From the NCBI GenBank assembly GCA_000697355.1, contig JNEN01001232.1, forward strand, positions 124,001-188,000: a stretch of 64,000 bases of DNA. The letters run 5' to 3'. The stretch's first letter is position 1, and every line of letters begins with the position of its first letter. The notes beneath the pieces are model-generated. The model did no database searches and had not been told where the DNA came from. It worked only from the letters and a program-made list of their open reading frames with translations. This stretch comes from Syncephalastrum monosporum B8922. Its lineage: Eukaryota > Mucoromycota > Mucoromycetes > Mucorales > Syncephalastraceae. This document shows positions 1 through 10,614 of the stretch, piece after piece. Made by a program: the position numbers and the translations under genes.

Positions 1-1453
1 TTTGATGAGGCACGCGGCCATCTTTCGCTCACGAGCCAAAAGACGATCGTGTTTATCGACGAGATCCACCGATTTACCAAGGCCCAGCAAGACCTGTTTC
101 TTCCCTATGTCGAACAGGGCACCATTCATCTTATTGGCGCTACCACCGAAAACCCAAGGTAACACGCACAGGCCAATCAAAGAGAGAGAGACAGAGTGAG
201 AGACAGAGTGAGAGATGAATGTACTCACCAGCATACGCCCATGATCGTTAGCTTCAAAGTCAACTCAGCCTTGCTTTCGCGGTGTCGTGTCTTTGTCCTG
301 AAGCAGCTCACCACCGAACAACTGACCGACATTCTTTCACGTGCGCTCTCGCGATGGCGGGACACACAAGAGCGAACGACCCATCCACAAGAGCTGGACG
401 CACTACGGCTCCTTGCCGTCTTCAGCGACGGCGATGGTATGTGAACTGCATCTGGCCATGGGAAATCATACAGGGAGCTAACACGAGCCGGTAGCACGCA
501 ACGCGCTTAATACGCTCGAAGTCGCGCTGAGCATTATACCATCCAAGGACCATCCTCTGGACCCCGGCGTCATCAAAGGTAACACGCCAAAGCACTGTCT
601 CGACTGGACGCCTGACCTTGTGTTTTATGATTCTTTCTGCAGGTGCCTTCCAAAAATCCCATCTCCTGTACGATCGCAATGGCGAAGAGCACTACAATAT
701 CATCAGTGCTCTCCACAAGAGCATACGTGGAAGGTAAGCTCGATCCGCTCGGCCCCCTCTGTCGGCCCGCTATCACATGCTGACGCACACCGCCATCTTC
801 CAAATAGCGATGCGGATGCAGCCCTCTACTGGCTAGGCCGCATGCTGGAAGCGGGCGAGGATCCGCTGTATGTCGCGCGTCGGCTCGTACGCTGCGCGAG
901 CGAAGATATCGGCCTTGCCGACAATACGGCCCTCCCTCTTGTAAGATGCTCGATGATATATATAATCCGGAGGTTTTGGGTTTCGCACAGGCATGAAGAT
1001 AGGCTGACATGATTTTCTTCCCCTGTCCATTGTCTTATAGGCCATGGCAGCGTATCATGCATGTGAGAAAATCGGTATGCCCGAATGCGACACGATCCTG
1101 GCGCATCTGGTGGTCCACCTCGCCGAAACGAAAAAGAGCGTGCGGACATACAAGGCATACAACAAGGTCAAGGCCGTGATTCGACAGGAACCCAACTATC
1201 CCGTCCCGCACCACATCCGAAATGCACCGACCAAGCTCATGAAGGTAAAAGAGAGAGCAAGAGAGAGCAAGAGATGCATGCTTGGAGGTGAATACCAGGC
1301 TGATGCGTATATTAGAATTTGGGCTATGGCGCAGGGTACAAATACAACCCGGACTACGATGAGCCAGTGGAACAGACGTATCTCCCGGATGCGCTGATAG
1401 GCACACAGTTCCTGGATGCTGACGACGATGCAGGACAGAAACAAGAAGAATAA
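1..1453 (+). CDS. MGS1: WRNIP1/Mgs1-type AAA+ ATPase, 5' end outside window
   Basis: Clamp-loader-like AAA+ ATPase of the MgsA/RarA/WRNIP1 family, acting in the nucleus in replication-fork maintenance. The window opens inside the ATPase core: the Walker B segment [10 protein letters not shown] and sensor-1 GATTENPS are visible, but the Walker A loop is upstream of base 1. The C-terminal MgsA-type domain follows, with [36 protein letters not shown] and the terminal GYKYNPDY block. Seven exons (1-158, 252-436, 495-578, 643-733, 808-940, 1041-1244, 1316-1453) are joined by GT-AG introns and stay in frame to TAA at 1451. The gene converges on MED11, with 74 bp between stop codons. The family call is secure; the symbol follows yeast. 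Confidence 0.93.
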
Positions 1454-1527
1454 ATGAATGTGTGTATATGCGCTTGCTTGTGTGTGTGTGTGTGTGTAGG
1501 TGGCGTATGCGTGCCTGTATATCGTTT

Positions 1528-2174
1528 TCATTCGGACATAGGATGATCGTTGGGCTTTTCATGGGCAATCTGGTTCATAACGCGAACGCGCTGTTGGATC
1601 AAGTCGACCGCGGCTGTCCAAACCTCGAGTTCCTTTTGATGGCCTGCGACCGAGGCATGGAAGGGTATACTTTCGCGCGTGCTTGAGGTGATGCTGCCGC
1701 TCTTTTGCAGGTACCGTACATTATCGCGCAAGGAGCGTTGTATATCCTATCCATATCGATATACATATACATATACAGAGATCATATTTTATGAACATGC
1801 TACTCACACAATTGAGATAAAATGCTGGGCTTTTGTGCTTACGTTGACAAGGCCAAAGTAGCGTGAGGCAAGTCCTCGGAAGGCCGTGGCATGCTCCCTC
1901 ACGACTTGATCCGCATCGGCGTCCTTCGAAGCATCGTCCGAGAGAATCGTCAGCGCGTCGCCTGCCGTTTCAACAAGGAGCACCAGTTTCTTTTTTTTTT
2001 TTTTTTTTTTTGTTTTTTCGCCCGTAATCAGAATGGTGGAAAACAGCAGAGCCTACAACTTACCCGTTCTGCATCGTGTAATTCGCGAATGCGCAAGGTA
2101 CTTTCAGCAAGATACTTGTACTCGTCTACAGGCTTCTCTCGTTCCTGCTGCTCTGTGGAATCATGCTGGCTCAT
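1528..2174 (-). CDS. MED11: Mediator complex subunit 11
   Basis: Small subunit of the Mediator head module, which links activators to RNA polymerase II. Three exons (2064-2174, 1843-1989, 1528-1746) give about 158 residues. The signature is the N-terminal helix RIRELHDAER, then LVETAGDALTILSDDASK, then a C-terminal helix HQKELEVWTAAVDLIQQRV. This matches the MED11 pattern of a short helical protein with an A/GxxL-S motif after the first helix. It is longer than the 117-residue human protein because of an acidic N-terminal tail. The first intron (1990-2063) has a 22-nt T-run on the plus strand. The gene is convergent with the ATPase gene and head-to-tail with the HEAT gene, 185 bp away. The call rests on motif similarity only. 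Confidence 0.7.
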
Positions 2175-2359
2175 GTCAAACTTATAACAGTACACGTGGA
2201 AGAAAGGAAGAGAGAGAGAAAGAGAGAGAGAGAATGAATAGAAGAATGGCTATTGTATTCCAGTGACGTGACTCTACAATTACAAAATGCATGACTCTGC
2301 TGGGCCTCCTTTATCAACCGGTATAAATACAACGTATTAGAGTCTATGGCGCAAGGGCA

Positions 2360-5008
2360 TTATACACCCTGACAGGCGTGCTGCAGCTTGGTCACCGTCT
2401 CCTGGCACTCGGGAGAGAACTCGGCCGTGCCGTCCTTGAACACACCATACGCTATGCCGTTCTGGATGCACCGGTTCAAGCTGATCGCGTACGCGCCCAT
2501 GCTCTCACCGCCCGCCACGATACGTGCCAGTGCCTCAGCGTCTGTCTCCGCAAAGGATTGCAGCGAGGGTGTCAGGGAACGAAGCAGGCGCTTGGCATAA
2601 GGTCGAAAATGGCCGGCTTCTCGGTCGGCCTCAAACAGTTGGGCCCAGATACGTAGGCACCTACGAAGAAGCACCTAGTGTTAGCCCACAAACAAAGCAC
2701 GTACATCAGCCACCGAAACTGACGGGGCTCTCCCCTTGTCTTGCCCCGCCGCTGGTCCTCTTCCTGATTGTTATGCTGGCCGGCCTGTCCCAGGATCTCG
2801 ACGAGCTGCTCAGGCACGCCCTCGTCTTCCAGCGCGTCCGCCACGACGACCGAGTCGAGAATGACCTCGAGCACAGCCAGGTCAGGCGTTGCGTCCGTCC
2901 AACCCATCGACTTGTCCGTCTTGGGGCTGAATGCGGTCCGCCGCCGGAGGCCGTCGAGCAAGGTCGGCAGGAAATGCTGATATACGTCCGCTACGTCCGG
3001 CGTGGGGCGGATCAAGCGCGTCAACATGTGCTGGACGCGGTCGTAAACGGCATCGCCGCCTGTGAGGCGCTTGGACGCAGCGCGGAGGCGGCTGCCAATC
3101 AGGATGACCTGGTACCGGAACACGTCGCGCATCGGTAGGCCGCGCTGCTCGGACTGAGACGCAAACAGGATCTCAAGGGTGTCGAGCGTGGCCGTGATGA
3201 GGGCTTGGCTCGTCTGGAGACACGTCGCAAAGTAGTCGGTTTCGAGCGCGGCCAACACGGGCTGGATATCTTGGTAGTCGAGGACGGTGGCACGCGTCGT
3301 GCTTTTCAAGAGCTGGCAAAGCATCTGCAGTGTGATGGCCATCCCGGAGACGCCCTCCTGCGAGAGCGTCTCGGCATGCACGTCCTCGTCTTGTTGGAGC
3401 CGCGGGACAAGGTAGCCAATATAGACCGCGTCGGTCAGCTTGGTGCCAAGCTGAGAAAGGACGGCATCGGCCTAGGGTGACAGAAACAATGAGCAAGACT
3501 CTCTTCTTTTCCTCTTACTATTCTTCCTCCTACTTCTCCTCCCACCATCAGCAGCAAACGCTTTGTTTTACCTTGGCTTTCATTTCCTCCGACGGGCCGG
3601 TATAGACCACATAGATATGATCAAGCAGCGATTTGAGCGTGGAGAACAGATCCCGCACGTCTGTGAATTGCAAGAGCTTCTCCAAGCTCTGGAGGACTCG
3701 GACGCGCCGTTCGTCCGAGACATGATCTGCGTCGTGCATGACGGCGTCGAAACACGATCGGTAGCACGTCTGCGTGAAGCGCGTCAAGCCTGTTCCATGT
3801 CAGTCTATCCGCCAAACAGAGGACTCCTGCCCCCACCCCCTCTACTCCACACTCTCCTGCCTTGCTTACCCTTATCCATGGTACGACTCTTATCATACTT
3901 TTCAGCCAGGCGTTGCAGTTCCTCTTCCGCCGCCTGCGAGACGGTGTCCACCGGGTCAAAGGTGCCCGCCAGCAGAAGAGCAAAGAAGCGCGGCTTGGCC
4001 GCACCCAGGTGCTGATCCGATGTGTGCGTGAGGAGATCGCCAGCGACACGGCATACGCGGGCGCGCACGGCCGGCGACGTGTCAAACACCAGCGCCATGA
4101 TCTCGTCTTTATTCAGCGCAGAAACACGCGTCGGCACGGCAAGGCCCATCACGCGAGCTGCCTAAGGCTGCGTTTCAGATCTCAGGTGTCCGTGTCCTTT
4201 CGGCTTTCGGTGAATGAGGATGACTTACCTCGAGGGCCGAGGCGCGTAGGGCGGTGTGTTTGTGCGACAGCAGAGCCAGGGCCAAGGTCATCGGCTTGTC
4301 ACCCGTGAGAGCCAGCTGAGACGGGTCATGCTGGGCCAGCACCAGGAGCAAGTCACTGGCTTGCCGCTGCAGGTCCGGATTGCGGTCTGCGACGGCGACC
4401 TGCACGAGCTGCAGCGCCTGGTTGATGTCGACTTTGCTCTGCTTGCACACAGCCACGACGAGGGCAAACCAGCCCAGGAGCACTTCCTCCACCGGTTCCA
4501 CGAAAACATCGCCGCACAGTCGGCCATACGCGAGATCGAAGGCTTGCGCCGAGAGGGCCGGGTACCGCGCTAGCAGTCTAAGGAAAGGAGAACGAGCGAG
4601 CACGGTCAGACAGGGCAAGGCAGCATCAAGCAAGAAGAAGAACAAGACACTCACGCCTGCACAAGTGCGATCGTTTTTTCTCGGACAGCCTCAATGGCAC
4701 TCGTCGTCCACTTTGTTAATTCCGGCCAGAGCACGTTGCGCGTGTCGGGCTCATTCGAGTGCGCAACGGACTGGAGCAGGTGGTCGAGCTGCTTCTTCTT
4801 CTCAAGCCGGTTGGCTGTGGTCAGGTCGGCTAAACCCGCCAGCGCAGGTTGCAGCTTTTTTTTTTTTTTTTGGTTTATTGTTTTATTGTTATAGCGTCAG
4901 TGAGGTGTAGGGCGTACACTCGAATGCCACCCTCTATGCGAGGGTAAGAAGGGCGGTGGGTGTGGGGGGTGGGGGTAAGCTCACCTCAGGCCAAGTTGAT
5001 TCACTCAT
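2360..5008 (-). CDS. HEAT-repeat protein, possibly DNAAF5/HEATR2-like
   Basis: All-helical armadillo-fold protein of 716 residues from seven exons: 4985-5008, 4655-4854, 4229-4577, 3870-4161, 3572-3789, 2705-3471, 2360-2660. All junctions close in frame. The first exon codes only eight residues (MSESTWPE). HEAT-like helical pairs run along the whole chain, for example VFDTSPAVRARVCRVAGDLL and DRNPDLQRQASDLLLVLAQ. There are no catalytic motifs, membrane segments or signal peptide. From memory, the order and spacing of repeats in the first half follow animal DNAAF5 (HEATR2), a cytoplasmic factor for axonemal dynein assembly, but identity is low. Other HEAT scaffolds (importin-like, TTI-like) remain possible. 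The gene model is firm; the family name is not. Confidence 0.75.
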
Positions 5009-5599
5009 GACAATCGCCAGATTCTGCTTATTTTATAGAGACACGTCTATAGAGAGAATAGAAAGAGAGGCAGAAAGGAACTCGGACCGAGCCATCCTGG
5101 GGCATAAGCTCATAAAATTTATGCCCGGATGCCCCGGGGCGCAACTTTCTTTCTACAATGACCACAAACTGTACCACCAGAGCGGTACGGTGAACAAAAT
5201 CAGGTGAACACAGAGGAAGCATTGACGATGCGCCTTACGCGAAGTGACATGGACAAGGCGCACGTAGTACATCATCAAGAATACAGGCATTGTCGGGGAC
5301 GTCTGCGCTACGAGGGCCGCCGTGACCATGAGCTTTTTGCTGCACAATCGCGTTGCTAATGCCTTGATATCATGTGACCAGGGAGTAGCACTACACATCA
5401 ATAGGAACTGCTTCGCACGATGGATTCTGTCTTGGTGATGGCTGGCCGGCATATGTCAATGTTACATGCTAATAGACGAGGCGCGCATGGGACAGTTTTC
5501 GTAAGTGATGCGTTTTATGTTGAGGAAGGGTGGAATTACATACATACAAGCGGATTGATATAAATAATGACAGGGTTTGCTTTCTTGTTTCTATTGTTT
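5009..5599. other. Intergenic, no gene seen
   Basis: This lies between the start of the HEAT gene and the 3' end of EF-Ts. Only short overlapping frames without splice support are present. The part near 5009 probably holds the promoter of the HEAT gene. Confidence 0.6.
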
Positions 5600-6738
5600 C
5601 TACAGCTGTGCAGCCTTCTGGACTTCGCTGGCAAAGTCGTTCTCCTTCTTTTCAATGCCCTCACCCACCTGCCATCGGACAAAGCCCGACACGACCGCAC
5701 CGTCTGCGATGCCCGCGTCCTGGACCGTCTTGTTGACATACTCGGCCACGGTCTGATCAGGGTTCATGATGAAGGACTGCTTGTTGAGAACGTGCGTCGC
5801 GAGATATTCCTCGGGGTTGGCCTCGGCCTTGAGCACGTCGGCCGGGACGTCCTCCGCGTTGAGGTAGATCGGGTTGAAGCCGACCACCTGGCGTGCGACC
5901 TGGCGAGCGGCCTTGGCCAGCGCCTGCGACCCGGCTTCGTCGACGGCCTGCACCTTGCGGGGCTGGACAGCGGCCAGACCGCCCATCTTGCCCGTGCTGC
6001 CGTCGCCACCGTGGAGGTAGGCTGCGGTGACGCCCTCGGCGGCCGCGACGGCCGCACGGCGCAACGTGATGTTCTCGCCGAGCTTGCCGATGGTCTCGAC
6101 GATGGTCTCCTGGATCGTCTTGTCCGCTGCTTCCTGGGGGTGGTCGGGGTGGGGCAGCAGCGGTGCCTGGAGAAGGACGTCGACCGGGATGTCCTCGATG
6201 CCATTGGCGCTTGTGTCGTGGAGGAGGAGCGACGTGGCGGCGATACGCGACGCGAGCACCTTGAACACGTCGTTGCGCGCCACAAAGTCGGTCTCGCAGT
6301 TGAGCTACACAGTATCCGTCAGCCAACTCAGTCCATACGGGTCGCCTGCATATGAACCCAACCCAACCCCCACACCCGCACTTCTCATTTTTCGTTGTCT
6401 TTCTTTACCTCGATAATCGTGCTTCGGCTCTTGCCGCCCTCTGCACCGACGGAAGCCACGCTCACGAGACCCTCGCCCGCAGTGCGGCCCGCAACCTTCT
6501 GCGCCTTCTTGGCACCTGAAGCCTGGGCATCGGCCTCGAGCCAGGCCAGCGCCTTGTCATAGTCGTTCTCGGCCTGCACGAGGGCTTCCTTGGCTTTGCT
6601 CATGGACACTTCGGTCTCCTTGCGCAACTTGGCCAGCAATTTCACGTTGGGCTTCAATGCTGCCGCGGCCGTGTAGTGACGCGTGAATGAGCGGCATACG
6701 CTGGGTGTGACGAGACGAAAGGCGCTTGGGGCGAACAT
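5600..6738 (-). CDS. TSF1: Mitochondrial elongation factor Ts
   Basis: Guanine-nucleotide exchange factor that recycles mitochondrial EF-Tu. Two exons (6409-6738 and 5600-6304) encode 344 residues. The N-terminus is Ser/Thr/Arg-rich and has few acids, as in a matrix targeting peptide. It is followed by a UBA-like helix bundle (KLLAKLRKETEVSMSKAKEAL) and the EF-Ts core motif TIIELNCETDFVARND, which spans the intron. The C-terminal half carries GFNPIYLNAEDVP and the dimerisation/coiled-coil region with NKQSFIMNPDQTV, standard for the family. The gene is divergent from eL30 (692 bp between start codons). Residue content and length fit a full-length protein, with no sign of damage. Confidence 0.95.
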
Positions 6739-7346
6739 GGCGAAGTGTATAATATGATATAATTATACTTTAAAGTGGGTGAATTTTGACAGGGGAAAAG
6801 AGAGGAGGAGCTTCTGGCGGAAAAAGCAAGTCAAACCCAGCCACCGCTCACCCGCCCTTCCTCTCTGATCCGCTGATCCCAAGGCTCACATGATAGCTCC
6901 ATGCTCTACCGCAAAAATGCAGCTCTTCTAATAAAAAGGAGAAACTGCCGTAAAGGAGAACTGGCTTGTATGATTAACTGTATGATGCTGTCGAAAGGAA
7001 ACAGCTGCATATAAATCAAGCTTAACACAAGAACAGTGAAGCAAGAAGGAAGGCCGCTCACGCTACATCTTGTTTGGCAGAAAATGATATTGCTACTGCT
7101 ATTCTGAAAAATTATGCCAGCGGAACACACTCTAGGAAGGCGATTATGGGAAGGCAATCGAGCCCATAACGATAATCCCCCTACGAAAGAATGGCGGAAT
7201 CTTATTGGGAGGAAAAATGAGAGAGAAAAAGAGTACTTCTTGCTGTGGAGTGGCTTTTACGCGGCGTTCAAAAAAATTTGTTTTTCACAAAGTGGCTGGA
7301 CGCGGCTGCACTCGTATTGTTCCCTCCTCTTTCATTTTTCGAACTC

Positions 7347-7423
7347 GTACGTTGACGCATTTCACAACGACACCCCTCGAATGACTCACTCACTCTTTGC
7401 TTATTCGATTCTTACCACTACAG
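7347..7423 (+). other. Candidate 5'-UTR intron of the eL30 gene
   Basis: A GTACGT donor at 7347 and a pyrimidine-rich stretch ending in ACTACAG at 7423 flank a 77-nt segment. It ends 7 nt before the start codon. Ribosomal protein genes often carry such leader introns; no transcript evidence is available here. Confidence 0.5.
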
Positions 7424-7430
7424 AAAAGCA

Positions 7431-7954
7431 ATGGCCCCCGCTGTCAAGAAGACCAAGAAGGCTGCCGAGTCTCTCAACGCCAAGCTCGCCCTTGCCACCA
7501 AGTCCGGCAAGTACACCATGGGCTACAAGTCTACCCTGAAGACTCTCCGTCAGGGCAAGGGTAAGTTTCTTGCTGATATCAGACTACTTTTGGGGGACAG
7601 GAGCCCATTCAAAATGGCAAAAGTAGTCGACTACCTTTCGGGTAAAGATCGTCCCCCCCTTTGATTAACATGTCTACTTTTTTCCTTTGCGCCATTAGCC
7701 AAGCTGATCATCATCGCTGCCAACTGCCCTCCCCTTCGCAAGTCTGAGCTCGAGTACTACGCCATGCTCTCCAAGACCGGTGTCCACCACTACAACGGCA
7801 GTATGTGTTAAGCGAACGACAACGACAACCTTATACTCATAATATCCTTGTAGACAACATCGACCTTGGTACCGCTTGCGGTAAGCTCCACCGCGCTGGT
7901 GTCCTCTCCATCATCGACGGTGGTGACTCGGACATCCTGAGCACCCAGGCCTAA
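7431..7954 (+). CDS. RPL30: 60S ribosomal protein eL30
   Basis: Large-subunit ribosomal protein of the L7Ae/L30e RNA-binding family. Three exons (7431-7560, 7699-7800, 7854-7954) encode 110 residues. Diagnostic blocks are [59 protein letters not shown] and the terminal GDSDIL. The start is the first ATG after a candidate leader intron, and length matches the family. The first coding intron (7561-7698) carries an 11-bp perfect inverted repeat close to its donor. This is notable because yeast L30 represses splicing of its own transcript by binding a structure near the 5' splice site. The gene is divergent from EF-Ts. Confidence 0.97.
7582..7628 (+). promoter_or_regulatory. Intronic stem-loop near eL30 5' splice site
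   Basis: GACTACTTTTG (7582-7592) pairs perfectly with CAAAAGTAGTC (7618-7628). The 25-nt loop contains a purine-rich stretch and a CCATT/AATGG mini-hairpin. It sits 21 nt after the donor. A competing palindrome GTAGTCGACTAC lies at 7623-7634. Pairing is seen directly; a regulatory role is inferred from yeast RPL30. Confidence 0.5.
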
Positions 7955-8752
7955 ATCCTTTAGCATCTTGTGTCAATAAAAGCGTGTCTCTGCATTGCTT
8001 GTATGTTGCTCGATTCTGGAAAAAAAAATTTTTTTTGAAAATGTTGGTTGGCATTCAGCAGCTCACCACTCGAGATATATGAAATCCTCTTGCCCTTACT
8101 GCTGCTGTCAAATGTACATTAGTCAGTCAGTCCTTGAAACGATCCTGCCACCGAGGCCTTATAATGTGTATTAAAGATATGATCCGGTTTGCTGTCCGCA
8201 GTTATTCATTATGTGTGGTGGCTGGAAATGGGCATGTAAACTTTGTCACTGTCATGGCAGCTACGTGGAAACACAGACAGAGTACGAGCACGTCTCTTCC
8301 ATGAGGAACATTCACCCACCCCCTGTCTAACATGGACGGACACCTGTTCCATATCAATCAAGGTGCATCCAAAGGTTGACCGACTAAGTGAGTCTCTGCC
8401 GCAAGCGGTAAGTCGTCCCTCACATACAAAGCTATCATAGATTTCCTTGACACAATATACAGATTTATTTCAGCTATCTCAACAGATGGGTCGACACCTT
8501 CCCTTCGCAGGTATTATCCTGATCAGGTATTAAGAGTAAAATCTCAGCCCGCAAATAAAACGAGCACCCCTAGGGTCGACCACTGACTGTTCAAGGACAG
8601 ACACAGAAAAAAAAAATAAGGAGAGAAAGAGAGCCAGCGACCCACGCAAAACGCGGACCGCGTGGCAATTGGCAGAATCCGTGTGAGTAACAGAACAAAA
8701 CGGGGAGGCGAGATCGACAAAAGGAGAGCAACATACCTTTTGTTGGGGACCC
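7955..8752. other. Intergenic between convergent eL30 and THI5
   Basis: 3' flanks of two convergent genes. An AATAAA-like signal (caataaaagc) lies about 20 nt after the eL30 stop. Nothing else with gene structure was seen. Confidence 0.6.
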
Positions 8753-9916
8753 TTAGGCGCTAGCCTCAACGGTGGGCTTGACGTAGCCCTTGCAGCCGCA
8801 GCAGGCAAGCACACCGGTGTCGACCGTGGCGGGCTCGACGCCGGCCGGACCTTCGGGGAGAAGGGGCCAGTCGAGGAACTCATTGGTCTGGTTCTGCTCA
8901 AAGCTCTGGTCGACAATCTCAAGACGCTTGCAGTAGTTGGTGACCTTGTCCCAGTCACGCTGGACGTTCTTGAAATCGCGCGAGAAGTAGCGGAACGAAC
9001 GCTGGAAGATCTTGCGGTTGACCTCGCTGTTCATGTGCGGCTTCATCTCGACAAAGAGCTCGTAAGCCTTGACGGGGTCGGCAAACATAAAGTCGGATGC
9101 GCGCTTGATGGCCTTCATGAACGCCTTGACCTTCTCAGGGTTCTGCTGGATGAAAGGCTCGTTACCAATAAAGAGGATCTACGTTTTTACTTGTGAGTCT
9201 TCTGGTTTCTGTCTTTGCGATCGTCTTTGCATTTTTCTTGCTTACCGAGCAGAAGCAGCAGCAACCGAGGTGAGCCAGCTCATCAATGCGGAGCATGGCG
9301 ACGTCGTCGCGGGAACGGCCCTGCTGGACAGACCACTCCTCGAGCTCGACCATCTGGACGTTCTCGAGACCGATACCCGCGTCAATCTCGCCACGGATGA
9401 TGGCGCCCGTGACGTTCATGCCGACGCGCACCGCGGTGTAGTCGTTGGGGGTCATACCGTACTGGCGGGTGAGCTCGTCGAGCTGGATCTTGCCAAATTC
9501 ACCGACGTAGCCAATACGCTTGCCCTTCAAGCTGTCAAACTCGGTCGAGATCTTGTTGCCGCTCTTCAAGTAGACGACACCCGTGAAAGGCTCGTCGAGC
9601 AGCGTGCCGATGGACTTGATGGGGAAGCCACGCGCCTTGCCCGCGATGGTGTGGATCATGGCCTTGCAGCCCAGGTCGACCTTGCCCGAGCCAATGATCT
9701 CGGTCACATCCGACGGGTTGTTGGGCTCCAAGATCGCGACCTTGATGCCTTCCTCGACAAAGTAGTTGAGCTTCTCAGCCAAGAACAGAGGCAGATGGTA
9801 AGGAGTCGCGTGCCTATGCGTAGCGAGTCAGTGTTAAATGTCTTTCATACCTGCTGTTGCCTCTTTCTTCGTTCAACTTACCAGTTCAGAAGGCAGGTAA
9901 TCTTATCGGTGGACAT
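8753..9916 (-). CDS. THI5: 4-amino-5-hydroxymethyl-2-methylpyrimidine phosphate synthase (THI5/NMT1)
   Basis: Makes the pyrimidine half of thiamin from PLP and a histidine of the enzyme itself, in a single-turnover iron-dependent reaction. Three exons (9882-9916, 9246-9813, 8753-9178) encode 342 residues. The histidine donor and PLP lysine fall at K62 and H66 in [12 protein letters not shown], the numbering known from yeast THI5. The iron-linked cysteine cluster CCCFC is at about residues 196-200 and ends the second exon. The NMT1/THI5-like periplasmic-binding fold starts at [17 protein letters not shown]. Fungal THI5 genes are usually thiamin-repressed. I looked for a TPP aptamer in the leader and first intron and did not find the conserved core. 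Confidence 0.97.
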
Positions 9917-10614
9917 GGTTTGTTGGAAAGTAGAGAGGAAACAAGAAAGAATAATGGTTGTTATTTCGAAGACAGGGTGTCCTTTTTATGTCCTTTAGCG
10001 CAGGTGGGAAAAAAATTTTAACGCGGTTCCCTGGGACCCCATGCGAAACCTCAGACGACTGATTGATGGAGTTGATAATGCATCTTAGTGCGAGAAAAAA
10101 AATAGATGGTGCACGGTCAAGTGTCTTCCCAACCAACAAAGTAACACCACCCTCTTTGCTCTTTCATGCATAGCATTCTATCTCGGGCAGCTTTTCTATT
10201 CCGCATGATGCGTGGTGTATACAATAAATAGAATCATCATTATTTTTTCTCACTGCTTTTTCTGTTGACATTCAGCAGGGACGGTGGTGACGAAACGCGT
10301 CGATGACGCGGAATGATTCGAATTTTCGGAAGACTTCGGCTTGCGATCTAAACCAGTAGGCTGGTTCTCGCTTTTTGGGGTCAGGCATACATGTTTTGGT
10401 TTTACAAGCAAAAGTAAAGAAAGTAATATAATTATCTCAATGTTCATCATCGCTATAGGTGTTTACGTTCGTACAAAAGGAAAAAAGAGAGAAAAATGGC
10501 ACACCCTCCCTCTATCCTGCATGCTTACTATGGCATGCGATCTGCGCAGACGTCTGTTATGCACGCAAAGAAGGGTAAGCAAATTACAAAATAAAAAAGA
10601 TAAGAAAAGGGCCT
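9917..10614. other. Intergenic, THI5 promoter side
   Basis: About 0.7 kb between the THI5 start and the 3' end of the next minus-strand gene. Near 10028-10046 there is a short imperfect palindrome (ggttccctgggaccccatg). No canonical TPP riboswitch core or coding exon was recognised. Confidence 0.55.

Noticed and set aside
5567..6355. Plus-strand frame of 262 codons opposite EF-Ts
   Set aside because: Antisense to the conserved EF-Ts core; composition typical of a mirrored GC-rich gene.
9990..10060. Possible TPP riboswitch upstream of THI5 (CTGAGG and AGGGAA words on the minus strand)
   Set aside because: The spacing between the words is far too short for the aptamer, and the conserved CTGAGA and GGATAATGCCAGCG-type segments are absent.
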